From Wyeomyia smithii (lineage: Eukaryota > Arthropoda > Insecta > Diptera > Culicidae), in contig NC_073694.1 in the NCBI RefSeq assembly GCF_029784165.1, forward strand, positions 45,305,639 through 45,369,638: DNA of 64,000 nt, read 5' to 3'. The position numbers and the translations under genes are program-made. Of this stretch, positions 12,368 through 22,845 are shown in pieces. Positions within the stretch are counted from its first letter, which is position 1, and each line of letters starts with the position of its first letter. The notes beneath the pieces are model-generated. The model had not been told where the DNA came from. It made no database searches and saw nothing but the letters and a program-made list of their open reading frames with translations.

Positions 12368-13478
12368 TTATTGAAGAAGTTGATATATTTTCCTGCCACA
12401 CATCCAAACGCTGCGCAAGAAGCATATATGTTTCGCTCGCTAGACACCTACCGAAAGAATAACCATAGCGCTTGATTTTGGATCTCTCGTCTGTGTGGGA
12501 AGCACCGGCTACAGGTATGTCCTTTGTGGAAACTAAAACCAACCGTCTTTTTGGGGACGACCATATGATTTTAATTGAAATACCTAGTAAAATATAATTT
12601 TTCACATTTCAGGACAACAGCACTCGTAAGTTTATCATCAAGAAATGTGGTGCTATTTCCTTATTTATTTGAAGTACCCGTCTAAGAAGAAAGTTTAAAA
12701 TTTTGCATTCTCAGCAAACTCATTAGGGTCTTTCAAGTATTAGGACTTTTGAGGAAACGTAAAAGGTAAACCATAAATCATGCAATAAGTTTGTGAAGAA
12801 ATAATTTCTCTTTGTAGTACTGACAAAATATGAAGATCTACTACTCTTCGCATTGTTTTGGCGAGCAGTAGAAAAATTTTACTTACTGACAGTTGAGTGA
12901 CTTTGGAGCGCTAAGAAACTAATTTCTCTTCATTAGAGATTGCCATTTACATGACGTGTTATCTCGGCAGCCTTTTCTATCATTTTCAGAACTTCATAAG
13001 CTACCAAGTTGTACATAAGCATAGCTAGCAGATAGACAATAGAATAGAACAACACGCGCGAGTTGTAGAAAACTCTTAACTAGTTCACAATAAAATGATT
13101 TGTGGGCGCTTAGAAGCGCCATTAGTTATTGGTACTATTCAGTTCGTGCAACACTGGCACAACTCAACGTTTTACAATACTTTTTTTGTGGTAAAAGTAC
13201 CTTTGCTGCTTAAATCGAACTTTACTTATACAGGTTGTAACAATAAGGTTTTAACTTTCACAACGTGCCCATAATATGTGTAAGATAAATCTAACAATGT
13301 GCAAAGAGGAAGGAAAGTGCCAGAGTTCACACGTTTTTCTCGAAACTATGAATTTTGGGTTGTGTCTATGTTGCACGAAACCAACGATATGAGGTGAAAT
13401 GATTCTCGTTTTGTTGTTATTAAGGAGCATTTCAGCTTTATCAGCGTCTAAGGGGCCATCATACCATGTGGACAGCTT
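12368..13478. other. No gene recognised
   Basis: AT-rich. A perfect 7-bp hairpin, GGCGCTT-AG-AAGCGCC, lies near 13108. No protein, SINE or element ends identified. Confidence 0.4.
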
Positions 13479-13498
13479 GGGGGGGGGGGGGGGGGGGG
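13479..13498 (+). repeat. 20-base poly-G run
   Basis: An uninterrupted run of 20 G in an AT-rich surrounding. Its length is likely to vary, and may be a sequencing or assembly approximation. Confidence 0.9.
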
Positions 13499-13554
13499 CT
13501 AGGGTATGTGTAGAAAGAATTTATATGAGCAGTTAGTTGATAGACGTTTTTCAC

Positions 13555-13745
13555 ACTTCAGATGATGAAATCGACCTACCGAGAATTGGAGCCCGGTACG
13601 AGAAGGACGCAATTTTGATTTTCTCTTCTTTGCAAGTATCAGACCCTCTCCTCCGTATGGAATTGTCTAAGGAATAGAAATGAAGACTACTCTGGTACCA
13701 GACCAGATAGAAAAACGCTTAGAGAAGGAGGAGCTACTGTGACCA
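13555..13745 (+). repeat. Dispersed repeat R1, copy 2
   Basis: Matches 790-1000 and 15180-15365 (GATGAAATCGACCTACCGAG, GAATTGGAG, TATCAGACC, GTCTAAGGAATAGAAATGA, GAGAAGGAGGAGC). The third copy shares the GAAATGGA-like and GAGAAGGAGGAGCC blocks more closely. Confidence 0.55.
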
Positions 13746-13830
13746 AACTCTTTGACGGTCGCAATAAAATCCTTTGGTCGCTGAGCCAGCTTGATCTTTA
13801 CTCCTATTTATATTGTATTTTTTTTTTTTG

Positions 13831-14770
13831 TGTTGGCAAACCGCAGTGCCAGGTCCACAATTTGTGTTTGATGATGCCTGTTGTTTGTTTACATGTATAA
13901 ATAATTGTCAGTAAATGTCTAAGCAAAAATTACGCATTTACATACTCCAATGTTATGTTTGACTTTTGTTTAATTTTTGTTTAATAGCCTCGTTTGGTGC
14001 CATTTTGCTTAGTTTTTGTATATAAATTATTTATATTGTTTGTTTATATGAATTATTTATTTAAACTATTTTGTTGTATTTTGCATGCATATAAAATTTA
14101 AATTTAAGAGAAAACAAGTCGTAGCTTAGGTAAAATCAATAAATTGTTCTAAAAAAATCAAATATTGATAAATAAAACCCTGGCACCAAACTGAACGATA
14201 AGTTTATAAAAGCTTCGAGTCGTCGGGTACAAACAACGGGGTGGTGCGCTACGCGGCAGGGTGGGTCTACGATGGAAAGCGGACAGGTTGTAAATAAAAA
14301 GGTCGGATAGCAAATATGCGGGAGAATTTTTGATTATAACCCGGAGGAGTGTAGTCGCGCGTTAAAGATCCAGTGTCGAAGTTTTGGCGGAATAAAGCCC
14401 TAAGTGAGACCTTTTGTGACCAAATTGGAAAGCCATTTTGTACGCTAAGTTTTGGTGCGTCGTTGAAAACCGCGGCCGTGGTGAAAGGCGAGTTAAAGCC
14501 AGTTGAAGTCATCCATAGTGCAACAGTGACACCCTCCGGGTTACCCGCCAGCCGATTATCCAGCGATCAACAAACCGGTGCTACGCTTGTGACGCCCCAC
14601 TGGTGACCACCGACGCCGCTGCGTCCAATACTACAACGCCCAGCTGGCCAGAAGACCGGATCCGACTAAAGAATCCACCGCATCTCTAAGGCAACGAAGC
14701 AGCCACCCGATCAGCATCTACACCCCCAGCGAGCGGAGTGCCCGACGGACGTTTCATCGCGAAAAAAAAG
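13831..14770 (+). other. Unresolved block with LTR-like features
   Basis: Starts TGTTGGCAAACC. Near 14230 it has an ACAAACA-like end, preceded by AATAAA and a short GC-rich segment, which is the shape of an LTR of about 400 bp. It is followed by a GC-rich, ACC/CAG-rich leader without a clear gag. No second LTR is present and I could not assign a primer-binding site, so this stays a suggestion only. The 77-codon frame at 14373-14606 has no recognisable domain. Confidence 0.2.
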
Positions 14771-15179
14771 ATATGCGCAAGTAAAAACCCCCACTAACTC
14801 TTCCTTCCCGCGAAAAGTAGCTATGATAAAATTATTGTATGGTCTCGTAATTTTCAAGCTGTTTTTTAAATAATCGTGAGTCCTTTTGACTTGTTTCCGC
14901 TCCATAGTATACGTTTTGTGAATTTCGCTCAGTGACTAACGGTTGAGGTGGGTTGAAAGTCCGCCCGATTGAATTTTCTACAGGAGACCAAAGTAACGAC
15001 CCAAAGCTGGGAAGTAAAAAGCAACTAGAAGCAAGTGATTTGTAACACTACGTAGACGACAAAATGAGAAAAATAAAACGAAACATTTGTTTGCCATTTT
15101 CAAAAGCTGTATACGAGCCGCACTCGAAAAATAATCACTGAGAAGCAAACTTTTCAACTACTTCACAATAAATGATTAT

Positions 15180-15365
15180 TAACGCACTGCAGACGATGAA
15201 TTGGGCCTGCCGGAAATTGGAGGGATGTTGCATTTCCCTTCTTCGCCGCGATCAGACTTTACCATTCGTATGGTACTGTCTTAGAAACAGAAATGGAGTT
15301 GAAACTTCCGTTTGCTACCTTTTATACCAGGTTTTCGAAAGAAACTTCTAGAGAAGGAGGAGCCT
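15180..15365 (+). repeat. Dispersed repeat R1, copy 3
   Basis: Third copy of the R1 repeat (GACGATGAATTGGGCCTGCC, GAAATTGGAGG, CGATCAGAC, GTCTTAGAAACAGAAATGGA, GAGAAGGAGGAGCC). It lies about 130 bases upstream of a SINE. Confidence 0.55.
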
Positions 15366-15496
15366 TGTAGGTAACAGAATGAGAAAGAGAAAATGAAAAT
15401 GAATTTGCCGTTTTCAAGTGCTGAATGGACCGCAGTCGAAAAATAAACACTAAGGCCGATGACGAGATTCTCATAGGATCTCTACTATTGTAGCTT

Positions 15497-15925
15497 GGGG
15501 AGTTGCGTAGCCGCAAAGTTACAGAGTTCGCTTTGTTGAGCGGATGGTCGAGAGTCTTAGTAGAATCAGGCCATTCGATGTCAAAAGGGACTTAAGCATG
15601 AGTTTATTCTCAGGCTCCCCCACAGCTTACCCTACCTTTACGCTGAATTCTATTATCCTTCGGAGTGACTTTCTCTTAACAAAATTAGTCCCTCTTATTG
15701 TAGAACTGGCCAGAAAGAAGCCCAACGAAGCTATTTCAGGAAATAATAACTGGCGATATTTGGTAGTAGGAACACGACTCGGTAGTATAGTAGAGAATTG
15801 ATAAAAAATAAGCATGCCACTTCTCAATAGAGGTATTGCTTATAATAGTAGTCTGGGAATATCTGACAATAGATCAACAATTCTGGTTTCACTGTGACCA
15901 TACAGTCCATACGAACAAAAAATGA
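15497..15925 (+). mobile_element. tRNA-derived SINE (family B), decayed copy
   Basis: Plus-strand copy of the SINE found intact at 45113-45587. The head reads GGGGAGTTGCGTAGCCGCAA, with an A-box-like segment and a decayed B box (GGTCGAGAGTCTTAG, against GGTTCGAATCTTAG in the other copy). The body then matches through AGAATCAGGCCA, TTTATTCTCAGGCTCCC and ACTCGGTAGTATAGTAGAG, to AATAGATC and a CAGTCCATAC end near 15915. The 85-codon frame at 15544-15801 is accidental. No target duplication found, consistent with age. Confidence 0.75.
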
Positions 15926-16264
15926 TTTGGATTCGACATAGGATGTCGAAAAAGTTTCGAAATTCTGCCAACAATACTTGTGATTTTTTTCAGATTTTCC
16001 AGTGCCCCAGAACAAATTTTTTTCTACATATTGTTGTAAATAGTAACTATTAAAAAAAAGTTTATTCTCCAAAAAAACATTTTCATAGGCTACAGCTTAA
16101 GGTGCATCTGCTGTGAAAAAATCATCAAATTCGATGCAATATTGTTAAAGATATGATATTATTGACAATAAGGCCACTTATTTTACCGAAACGCTCCACT
16201 GAATCTGTCAAGCCGAGTTGGAATTATTCAATGACATCATTTTTTGTTCTAATCTTTGTTTGAA

Positions 16265-16450
16265 TCTTTGGGCTGTTGGGTCGATGGTTTGAGGGTAAAC
16301 CAACAGGAACTCACTGTATGGTAGCTATTGAGTGACATTGGGATGAGACCGTCGTAAAATAAAAATATATTGACATCGATATCCATTGTTTAGAAGAGAG
16401 TTTTCTCAGAGCCATCAGTTCGAAATAGCGCGAAGAGTTTCAGATACCTT
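16265..16450 (+). repeat. Dispersed repeat R3, copy 2
   Basis: Second copy of the repeat at 7560-7680, somewhat longer. Confidence 0.4.
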
Positions 16451-16459
16451 CAAGGATGA

Positions 16460-19450
16460 AAGTCCAGTATTCCACCTACAACTAAATTGTTTCTCACAAA
16501 AGTTATTTTTCCGCCGTTTCACATAATAAACTGAGTTTTTCAAAAGAAATTAAGCTGTACAAAAGTAACGATCCACGACGAGGATGTCATAAAAAGTATG
16601 ATTTATTGCACGCTTCGAGCATTCTTTTCCGTCCCTTCAGAAATTCTCGGACAAATTCAATAAGCAGTGTATTAAGAAAAATTACAATCTCGCCTCGAAA
16701 AGGAGAAGAGAAAAAAAAAATTAACATTGTAATAATAGGCGCATAGTGTGCGCACAATGACACTCCGCGTCATAAGAGAAAGCTCCACTGCACGAGGAGG
16801 AATGACAGACACGGCGAAGCCAAAGTTCTCAACTTTCTCTGTCTCGCCGTTTCTCTTCGATTTCGCGGCGGCGCGGCGGCGAGCGTTAATACGAGAAGAA
16901 AGAATGGTAATAAATTTGTCATCCATGAGTGGTGTTTAAATGCTTTTTTATTATTATTATTCGCTCTATCGTCACTCAGTCTCGATTTATTTTCCTTCTC
17001 CTTCAAACCATCGCCGCACGTCACTGCTGCTGCTGCCATTGAGCCAAACCCATGGGCGCAGGGAAAAACGAAAAAAGTCGGGATAAATTATATTCAAATA
17101 AAGCGTCTCATTTGGATGAAATGAAAAGTGAGGAGCGTCGTGGGTCGAGCGAGGGAGAGGGAAAAAATAAAACTTTTGTGATCAATTTTTGAAGTTGTTT
17201 GGTAAGTGGCTTGCAAACTGGCACACTGACTGTGTGTGCTGGTGGTGCTGGCTGTCGTCTCATGAATGTATAAAGAAAGTTGTAGGAATCTACACCCTAA
17301 ATGGGAGAATCGTTTCGTTGCTGCAGATGGAGGAGACGAAAAAAGCAGCGAGCGATTGCAGAACAATGAGAGTTATTGTTGGCCCCGAGCTGGAAGGCTG
17401 TGCTGCTGGTGGTTGCAGCCCGCACAGCGAAAAACGGATTTAAAAATTGGAGTTTGATTACACTATTGAGCAGAGCAGCCTTACATCGAAGAGTTGCCGA
17501 ACAGTTGTTTTTGTAAACAATGTTGAAATTGGTTAGCGATGGGGATAGTTTTGTGGGTTGGATTGGTTTTCTTATGCTAATATTATTTTCCATTTCAACT
17601 TTATCGTTCTGTTTTGAGTACGTACGCTCGATGCTTTTAACCCAAACCAACATTTCTCACTTTGAACATTCAAAAGTATGAATTTCTGTTGTTTGTTCAT
17701 AAACTACATGGTTATGAGGACGTCATATTAATCGTAAAATTATTAGTAAAATTATTATGCATGACTGCACCGCAACGATTCGAGCGCTACTTGTAGGGTA
17801 ATAAATTCCATCTGTAATCAATTTATTTGAATTCAATTCAGCAATAAACAACGTCAGAATGCAAACGCATGTACCATTGTCCGCAGCTTTCGACGAGGGT
17901 TGCATGATTAATAGTGCGATCGTTTGAAGAAAAAAATAACGTCATCCGTTCCTCACCTTCATACTCACACGCCTTGTGAACTGCAAGAGCAAAAAATACC
18001 TCTCATACTCGATATCTATACTTTATGTAAATGGGCTAATCTAATAAAGTGCTAATGATATGGTCGATTAGAATGAAAGGCTCTCTCTCTCTCTCTCGTG
18101 TCTTGAGTTGCCGACTTTGGCATAATATGTTTGTATGTGAACACTGTATTCCGGCGCTCCACTTCCATCGACGCCACCGTTGTCGATAGACTCGGCAGGG
18201 GAATAATACCGGTGACGGGAAGAAATGTGTTAATTTGGAAAATCGTATCTGTTCTGAGGTTCCAACAAGGCTCGTCCTATTCCACGTGCACACAGCGTTG
18301 GCTCTTGCTACGGGTGGTTTCGGTACGAATTTGTATATGATATTGTGATTGTGGCTCATTTGGAGGATAAAAACGTCGGGCTCAACCGCCCCAGGAGGGG
18401 GAAGGTCGAACCTCGATGCCAAACACAAGAGCAATCACATAAATGGTAATGACACACCCACACCACCCGCTTTTTCCCGACAGTTTACCAAAATCCAGAC
18501 GCGCCAGATTGCCGAACGCCGCAGCTACAACCGTGTTCCTTGTATGCGGAGCCGGGGCGCAGACCAGAATGCTATTGCTTTGATATCTCTTTCTCGGCAC
18601 AGCAATACAATTAAAAGCAAATTGGCTAGCAGTGAAACGATTCCAGATTAAACAAATGACTCTGCCCCCCAGCGAAACCGTGCTGGGTTGCGGGTGGCTT
18701 TCAGCGAAGGCCGGGAATGTGGGCCCTATCGAGAAGGATATGTGTTATTTTTATCTTTGGCAAGTTTTTCGATAGACGAACGTATCGGAAAGAAAATGTC
18801 TCTTATTTTGCCGACGTTGATTGTTGGTTTCGTAATCTTTGCAACAGCCTATGATTTCACTTCAGTATAGTGACAAATAACCGGAAATGAAGTGAAGCAA
18901 AACGCAATTTGAAGGTGTTCTCAGTACACCAATTGTACACTCCAGAAGACGTAAATGCAACTCAAACTGGGTTGGCCGCGTACAGTCGGGGCCACCCCAA
19001 ATTCCGGTGTTCAATATGTCGAACCATGGAAAACAGCCATTTTTTTTCGTTCGTCGCAGTCGGTATGCGAGAAACCAGATTTGTACGAATCTCTGCACAC
19101 ACAACATTCAGAAGTGGCCGATTGCGAGTGCGACTTTATGCCAGTGACGAAGTCTGATGAAGTAAAATTTCGTATGCAGGGCTCGCTCGTGGCGAAAAAT
19201 CTTTGTGCCGAGTCGACCTTTTATCCAGCCTCTGGTGTCGGGAACAAGCTTCGCGTTGAATCGAGTAACCCACCACAAAGGAATGCTGAACTGCGGGCGT
19301 TCAAAGGCGAAGTTATGTATGTGCGATATTTTTTTCTTCCCTCTTCCCTTTCTTATCGATTGATTCATCAATCAGTAACTCTCCGAAGAATCTCGCTGTG
19401 TTTCGTGTGAGCCACGGCAGAAAGAAACGCTGCCGGCTTGATTGACGGGG
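16460..19450. other. Less repetitive, higher-GC stretch; no gene recognised
   Basis: Sequence complexity and GC content rise here. Many frames of 80-150 codons are open on both strands (for example 18955-19410 plus, 19108-19371 minus), but they overlap one another and none has domain character. I saw no pair of good splice sites around a convincing frame. It could be conserved non-coding or UTR sequence of a nearby gene; that is inference from composition only. Confidence 0.35.
18081..18097 (+). repeat. (CT)n microsatellite
   Basis: Uninterrupted CT dinucleotide run, about 8 units. Confidence 0.9.
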
Positions 19451-20279
19451 AAAATAGATTAAAATAAATTATGGCTAGCTCAGAAGTTTGGATTTATGTG
19501 TTTCACTCAGTACCCGTTTGCTTTCCATCGGGGTTGGTTTTGCTAGGCGGGAACCTCATCAGCTAGGATGTTAGTTTTTGGTTTTAATGTGGGATCTTGA
19601 ATGCAACCTGGTATTTTTTCAGCAACTCGGTAACTTTTAAGGCAACAATTAAATGGTGCGAAACCACATCAACGGCGTAATTGTGTTTTAGCTATAACTC
19701 AAACTTTGTCAAGCGTTTAATGATGATTGTTTCGATGTTTTGGTGGGCGAAAATATTCCTGTACAGTGCTGATTGTTTGGGTTGTTGGAGGGCTATGGAA
19801 TGAAAAATAAAAATGCTCTTAATAGACCCAATTTCAATACAACTGCAAAAAAAATCTTCAGTGAAAATACTGAATTTTTGAAATGAAAATTATACGTCCG
19901 GACATGTTCAGCAATGCTATGCAGTGCTGCGTTTCTACGGATGGTTCCTCTGCTGTGGAGCGCTGCGATTGAATGAGTCGCATGCTTAGCATTGCTACGC
20001 TAAAATTAGTCGCTGCCCTGCCGATTGCGGGTCGAACCAGTTTGCAGTAAGCGATTCGCTTTTGCTACAGTAATCGGTTATACAATTAAGACTGAATTTA
20101 TTCATTAGAATGCTTTTTCACGTGACTACTGCAAGTTAAACTTCCAACGCAAAGCTAATTTTTCAATCAGCTGTAACATTTAAATGTGGACGCTATCGAT
20201 GTTTTCGGTTTTTCAACTTGTACGTATGTTATACGTAGTTCACATCAATGGAAAACGTTATTCTAATTCCCTAACAAAA
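19450..20279. other. No gene recognised
   Basis: Contains GGGTCGAACC near 20030, which faintly resembles a Pol III B box, but no A box or tail could be placed. Otherwise featureless. Confidence 0.35.
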
Positions 20280-20800
20280 ATATTTTAGGTTATAGAACCT
20301 ACAGAGTTGAATTGTAAACGATTTATGAACCTTAGGATCTGGCGAGCTTAAGATTTTCAGATTTCAGTAGATCTGGATCTGGATTCTAAATTTTTCAAAA
20401 AAAAAAAAAAAGAATTCAGTTCATTTTAGTGCTTAGAGTTTTTTAAAGGTAAAAGTATCTTGGGGTTTCATTATTCTATGGTTATAGAATTCGACGGTTC
20501 GAATATCAGAATATTAGAGTTACAGAATTATTTAGCGTTTAGGTATTTATTGATTGAAATTTTGGAGAATTGAAGAATTTAATGATTCAGTGATTTGAGA
20601 AATCTATGATTCAAGGATTTTGGGGTTTTTAGACTTTTTGTTTAAAAATTTTTGAATTTTAAGTTTATAGAATTACAGAATCCAGAGGGTAAAATCGTTA
20701 AGTATTTATGAACTTTAGGATCTAGCGAACTCAAGATTTTTAGAATTTAGTAGATCTGAGATATTCTGATTAAATTTTTTAAATAGAAAAAAATATATTA
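20280..20800 (-). repeat. Degenerate GATT/TTAGGATC-rich tract
   Basis: Short diverged motifs (AGATCTGGATCTGGATT, TTTAGGATCT, GAATTTAG, TTTTTAGA) recur irregularly, and a segment with GAACTTTAGGATCTAGCGAA appears twice, about 385 bases apart (20327 and 20709). Read on the minus strand it resembles the AATCC-rich tracts at 26750-27850 and 57745-59420. Probably a decayed tandem array. Confidence 0.4.
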
Positions 20801-21559
20801 AAGTTCTTCGAGTTTTTTTTTATTTTGATTGGTTTATTGCAAACAAATAGAAGAATTTTTCGTTTTTTTTTCTCTTCTGAGAATGTAGGATTTGATAATT
20901 TTAAGAATTCCGAACTTGCCTCATAAAAATCTTCGGAGTAGTGTTCAAGAATTATATAATGTTTAAAAATTTTATTAGAACAAAAGACGAAACTTTTTTG
21001 GTGATTAACTTTTAATTGGTAAAATACCAATACCAATAAAATGATGAAATTTTATGCAAAACTAAGTTAAATTGTAATTCTTCACTTGGGCGAACTACGA
21101 GGAATCTAAGCAAGAAATGCTTCGACGAACAGTTATGAGCGCCTTCGTGGAAATTCCGTGGAAGAAAAGCGAATACAATGGACAATGTGAAGTCATGGAA
21201 GGTGAGCGCATTTCAAACCTTTTGATTCGGGATGTAGACTAAGTCAAATCTTAAAAGAATTCAGACGTAGCAGAATAGATGTGCGAAGATAATATTCAAT
21301 CTTCCACCCTTATTTTCGACATTTTTGCTTCATACAAGTTCTCGACACAGAATTATTCCCGTCCGTGGTTCGAATTATTCTCAAACAATTATGTGCTTCC
21401 TTAGCCCGAATCAGAATTTACCGTGAATATTTCACTTTTCTCAAATTTGAATAGCTGCTGCGTCCATGTACAAAACTAGGCTGGCTTGATGTAATTTTGT
21501 CTGTCAAGGGATATTTATTAGTGTGAAAATATATTGCCTAATGATGGAAATGTCATTTA

Positions 21560-22770
21560 AGTTCATTTTCTGTTGAGAAATGTTCAATATGGATCATTTC
21601 ATTTCAAGTGTGCAAAAAAAGAGACAAACGTGTCACCGACCTCCTCAGATTTGGCTCAAATTTTGTGGAATGGTTGATTTAAGGTCTTTATGCAAAAATC
21701 TCAATTCTGGTGCCGATCGGTTTACCCCCCGCCCCGTAAGACCCTCCCCTTTTTTGAAAAAAGTGCAATTTTTCTTCAAAAGTTTTGTTTCAATTCAATT
21801 ATAGCTTCAAAACAGGTCTGAATTAATAACTTCCCTCCGGGCTGTTCCTCTTCGTGATGTCTTGGCGAGTCGTGACCTTCCTTACATGTCCCTTATATAC
21901 ATTTTCCACTCATGCTCGATTTTGGAATCAGCAACTGAACCCCACATAAATCCGCCAGGACCTGAGAACCCGAGGCCTTCCGTGATATTTTCGCTCAGCG
22001 GCACACACTATATGGCTACTTGGACACCAACGAACAACAACAACTAACCATAATCAGCAACTAGACCCCGTACAATACCTCCAAGACCCGAGGGTTACAA
22101 GCCCCTGTTCATGACATCGTGGCTCAGCAGAACAAATCCATACATGCTGCATATTCATGACCATTCGACGATCATCAGACGACCATTCAACTACTAAACA
22201 CTGATTGAAAAATACATGCTAGTTTTAAGATAGACTTAATTTTAGCTTGTAGTCGGCAGCGAGGATGAAAAATTTGCTTTTAGATTTTAAGTCATCAGAT
22301 ATAATTGGCGCCGTTAAACATTAAATTGTATTTGTGCCGTGTCAAATAAATGATATGTGAAGAAAAAAAATAGCTTCAAAAGTATGATGCCTAGAAATAA
22401 ATTGATGCAGGAATTTTGAAGAAAACTAGTTGAGGATTTAAAAAAAAATATCAATTTTGAGCGACAGTGTTGTCAGTTATGTTGTTTTTGCATTTGAAAA
22501 ATGCATTTTTCGGCGAAAGAGTATATTTTGATTTCAAATTGAACAATTTCATCGTGTTCCTGATAAAATTTTGAATAAAAAAAACACTCATCACCCTGAG
22601 GTATTATGAGCAAAACTCGAGTTATTGCATTTCTTATTATTATTCTGCTAATATCTTCAAAACTGGCCTGATCATGGACAATCTGAATAATGCAATTTGA
22701 AGAAAATTATTCAAGAAATCCTTAGAACACCTATTACGTAGAGATATTATGAGAAAAACTGTAATGTATG
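21560..22770 (+). repeat. Old interspersed repeat, split by a retrotransposon
   Basis: The left part (21560-21812) and the right part (22370-22770) share style and join at a duplicated ATAGCTTCAAAA, so they were one sequence before the insertion at 21813-22369. The left part contains GGTGCCGATCGGTTTACCCC. The right part contains two TATTATGAG(C/A)AAAACT segments. No coding capacity. Identity unknown. Confidence 0.45.
21813..22369 (+). mobile_element. 5'-truncated non-LTR retrotransposon 3' end with 12-bp target duplication
   Basis: 557 bp flanked by perfect copies of ATAGCTTCAAAA (21801-21812 and 22370-22381) and ending in AATAAATGATATGTGAAG plus a short A run. That is the structure of target-primed reverse transcription. 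Only the 3' end is present. It contains two related segments about 125 bases apart, both beginning AATCAGCAACT, and a final CTTGTAGTCGGCAGCGAGG. The sequence just before the tail (GTGCCGTGTCAAATAAATGA) looks like a Jockey-clade 3' UTR; that assignment is from memory of style, not a match I could compute. The 61-codon frame at 21862-22047 is not recognisable as pol. Confidence 0.75.
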
Positions 22771-22799
22771 GCGGTCATATATTTTCTTACTTTTTGATT

Positions 22800-22845
22800 A
22801 TTACTTTTTGTGTCTAATGCGCGGTCATAAGACACAAAAAGTAAT
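22800..22845. repeat. Perfect 16-bp inverted repeat
   Basis: ATTACTTTTTGTGTCT at 22800-22815 and its exact reverse complement at 22830-22845, with a 14-base spacer that contains GCGGTCATA, itself a repeat of GCGGTCATA just upstream (22771-22779). It may be a small foldback or a recent local inverted duplication. Confidence 0.85.

Noticed and set aside
18955..19410. 151-codon plus-strand frame in higher-GC sequence
   Set aside because: Overlapped by equally open frames on the other strand and in a neighbouring frame; no domain, signal or splice context.
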